In this document: positions 61,701 through 64,000 of the stretch, in pieces
Numbering within the stretch: position 1 is the first letter of the stretch
How the letters are laid out: each line of letters opens with the position of its first letter
Assembly: GCF_037038585.1 (NCBI RefSeq)
Contig: NC_092523.1
Location: 46,269,501-46,333,500 of the forward strand
DNA length: 64,000 nt
Source of the DNA: Patagioenas fasciata
Taxonomy: Eukaryota; Chordata; Aves; Columbiformes; Columbidae
Reading direction: 5' to 3'
Notes under the pieces: generated by a model
The model's database searches: none
Seen by the model: the letters and a program-made list of their open reading frames with translations, nothing else
What the model was told of the DNA's origin: nothing
Translations under genes and position numbers: made by a program

Positions 61701-63484
61701 CCAGTGGGGAAACTAAGTAGAGCTTTCCATTCCAATTCTAATACCTCATCTGAGACCACAGATGGGAAATGCAGGAACCAGTTACGTATTCATATGCATT
61801 GTACAAAAGATTAAAGTGCCTTTTGATTGACCTTGTGGTACTCCTGCCATGTTGAACCCATTTTACTAATTTAACAAGATTATTGGGGATTTATTCAGTG
61901 CTTGTAACAATATGACAGAGCACTGAGGAACTTTGCAGGAGCAAAAAATGGGTAAAACATGAACTCAGTACAGATCTGTTACAGAAACCCAGTGAGGATC
62001 CTGCTACTATTTCTTGTCTTTGATGTTTTCAAGATGGTATGAAATTATCTATTGAGCCTTTGTCATATCTACTCTCCACCATCTCTCTGTGTAATCAAAC
62101 CAACTGAATAACCAAGTCAAGAGTTTTTAAGGGGAAGTAGAAAGCAGGCAATTAACACTTAAACCATCATTTACAACATGAGGAAATACAATTAAAAAAT
62201 TTGCTCCAGGTTCTGTGGTGCAGGAATATAATTATCTCTGAGATACAAAGGCAGTTTTTACAAGAACAGAAACATCTGTCGAGCACCCTAGTGAAAGCCT
62301 TTCTATTTAAGTCCTCTTTCAGGATCTGAACTACTCACCCAGCTTCTGCATGCTACAGTGAATCTGCCCATATATGTCCCAGAGCAACTACTTTACAGTG
62401 GTGGATGAAAAGACCTCCTACATGCAGCCTATGAAAAATATTTGGTAACCTTTTAAATGTGAGATTTAGTATTAAATAGTTATGAAGGTATTGTGAAGAA
62501 TTGCGAGTCTTGTGAAGAACTCTGTATTTTTCATGGTTCAGGAAAATTGTGTTTCTATGGCATTCACACACCCCTTTTGCTGATTGCTTTTGTACTGTCC
62601 AGAGGTGCTGCATCACAATTAGAAATAATCAGCTCTCAATTCTGTTGCTGAACCATAAAGGCAGGGAAAACTTTTTTTTTTTAAAGAAACATAGGGATAA
62701 CCAATTGAAACTCATGGAAATGTGTAAGATATGATCATGTGCTCCAACAAACAAATTGGGTGGCATTTTTCTCTCAGCAATATGAAAAAATATCAAGTAA
62801 AATATTTTTTCAGGTTGACTCAAAATACGTTATTCATCTTAAAAGGAAACAATTTGTTTCATTCGAAACAGATTTGTTTTACTTTTGGTTGCATATTTTT
62901 CTATTTTGTAGCTTCATATTTTTGTGTTTTTTAGCTTCATTCCAAGATAACACATGAAATTTCTGAAGTGAAAAAAATTATTTCAGTAAACTTGAAACAA
63001 AAAGTCCCAAGACATTTTTAAAAAATTCATTCTTTGTGGTCAGAAATGTTTATTAAATTTACTCTAGATTCACAAAAGATTTGGTCACCTGAAATGACTT
63101 TTTCCTCTAAGTTTCCTAATCAGTGAAAAGTACTTTCCAGATCTTCCATGACTTTAATTTTTAGTGGATCTATTTTTTAGTCAAAATGTGTGCTCCAACA
63201 AGTAACACAATATGGTAAATACCCTTTACAATGTCTGAGATATCATAGCAGTTTCTTTGCTGCCATACAGTTGTCATGGTTCAACCAGCTGTGGTTCTAC
63301 AACCCCTTATCACATGAGAAACTATAAATATGTTTGCAGAATCATCTTCAAAGTAGGCAATGTACAGTTTAAACAAGGGATTCGGAAGAGGTACTGAAAT
63401 ACATGTTAAGACAGAACAGGTGCTTAAAAATAAGTGCAACCTACGTAGCATATCCCAACCATCACTGTGGTTGTTTTGACAATG

Positions 63485-63665
63485 CACTGAAGTCATTTGC
63501 CATTTGGATCCCTTTGAAATCAACAAGAGTTTCTCCCCTGACTTCATGAGACTCAGTTTTTTACCTCCTATATAGGATAAAGTCACAGGATCACATAGCA
63601 AGGGAGGGATTTCACCTGCCATGATTTCATCTATAATGCTAGGGATTTCACCTAGATCAGAAAGG
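63485..63665. repeat. Possible ancient interspersed repeat
   Basis: CCTTTGAAATCAACAAGAG, then repeated GGGATTTCACCT words at two positions about 40 bp apart, resemble the same class of old sauropsid repeat. A 147-codon minus-strand open frame that overlaps it has no recognisable domain and is probably chance. Confidence 0.3.
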
Positions 63666-64000
63666 TGGGGCCATCTGACAGAAAATGATGATATCATACA
63701 AGGAGCAGTGACAGAACAATCCACTCAGTAAATCCAGGTAGAAAGAATACTAATGGCTCAGAAACATGAAAGGTCAAAAATCTTTATTCAAATATAAATT
63801 GTCATTCCAATAGTTACTCTTGAATTTTTATGTTTGCTTAGCATGTACGCTTTTCTCTTGGCTTTGGTAAGCATAATGCTGTATTAGTATTCCTGCAATG
63901 ACTTATGCATGTGCATATAGTTGAAGTAATCTCACCAAATCGATGCTCAAAACAGCTTTGCAATACAACTTCATGACTTATTCATGAGGTGTGCTGTTTG

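Larger units (their letters stand above)
50445..64000. other. Intergenic, nothing coding recognised
   Basis: Very AT-rich. Apart from the tandem duplication at 51.06 kb, the hairpin at 51.92 kb, the microsatellite at 52.72 kb, the A16 run at 55.73 kb and an old repeat-like segment near 63.5 kb, nothing is recognised. Confidence 0.5.

Noticed and set aside
63273..63300. TGTCATGGTTCAACC, similar to one end of the 14.8-kb LTR
   Set aside because: Similarity stops after about 15 bases and no other LTR text follows.
63281..63724. 147-codon minus-strand frame
   Set aside because: No recognisable domain, and it overlaps an old repeat-like segment. Probably chance.
1..64000. CRISPR arrays, operons, phage or bacterial mobile systems, tRNA or rRNA genes
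   Set aside because: The window is vertebrate nuclear DNA. No regularly spaced direct repeats, clustered reading frames or structured RNA genes were recognised.

Overview
The window reads as bird nuclear DNA. It is an AT-rich, gene-poor stretch with one intact protein-coding gene. The evidence for a bird is a neuropeptide Y receptor type 2 gene of the length I recall for chicken (385 residues), several CR1 LINE copies ending in the typical (ATTCTGTG)n tail, and a solo LTR whose ends match a very common avian ERVL-type LTR. That LTR type is most familiar from Neoaves, but I cannot fix the species.

Layout. 1-3.5 kb: unannotated intergenic DNA. 3.5-4.5 kb: a degenerate endogenous retroviral LTR-like block with a TATA box, a CT-rich tract and a 53-bp tandem duplication. 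4.6-14.8 kb: intergenic, with low-complexity tracts. 14.78-15.35 kb: a solo ERVL-type LTR on the minus strand, with a near-perfect 5-bp target duplication. 15.35-23.1 kb: intergenic with microsatellites. 23.1-28.2 kb: the NPY2R locus on the minus strand, with one coding exon (23747-24904), a clear 3' splice site 36 bp upstream of the ATG, an inferred intron of about 3 kb in the 5' UTR, and a CpG-island promoter with a consensus splice donor at 27929/27930. 28.2-64 kb: intergenic. It contains an old CR1 fragment (30.07-30.60 kb, minus), a 1.9-kb 5'-truncated CR1 with a broken reverse transcriptase (36.64-38.51 kb, minus), another old CR1 (about 39.96-40.67 kb, plus), a short CR1 3' end (50.11-50.44 kb, plus), simple repeats and several perfect inverted repeats.

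The only gene product with a predictable function is NPY2R, a Gi-coupled receptor for NPY and PYY. Everything else is mobile-element debris or unassigned non-coding DNA. I found no operon, CRISPR array, RNA gene or novel multi-gene system. The most unusual items are non-coding: a perfect 32-bp palindrome at 32.26 kb and two perfect 16-bp inverted repeats forming hairpins at 46.03 and 51.92 kb. Their arms are unrelated, so they are more likely separate local rearrangements than one element family. Three NPY2R residues are also notable because they coincide with positions reported to alter antagonist binding in chicken Y2.
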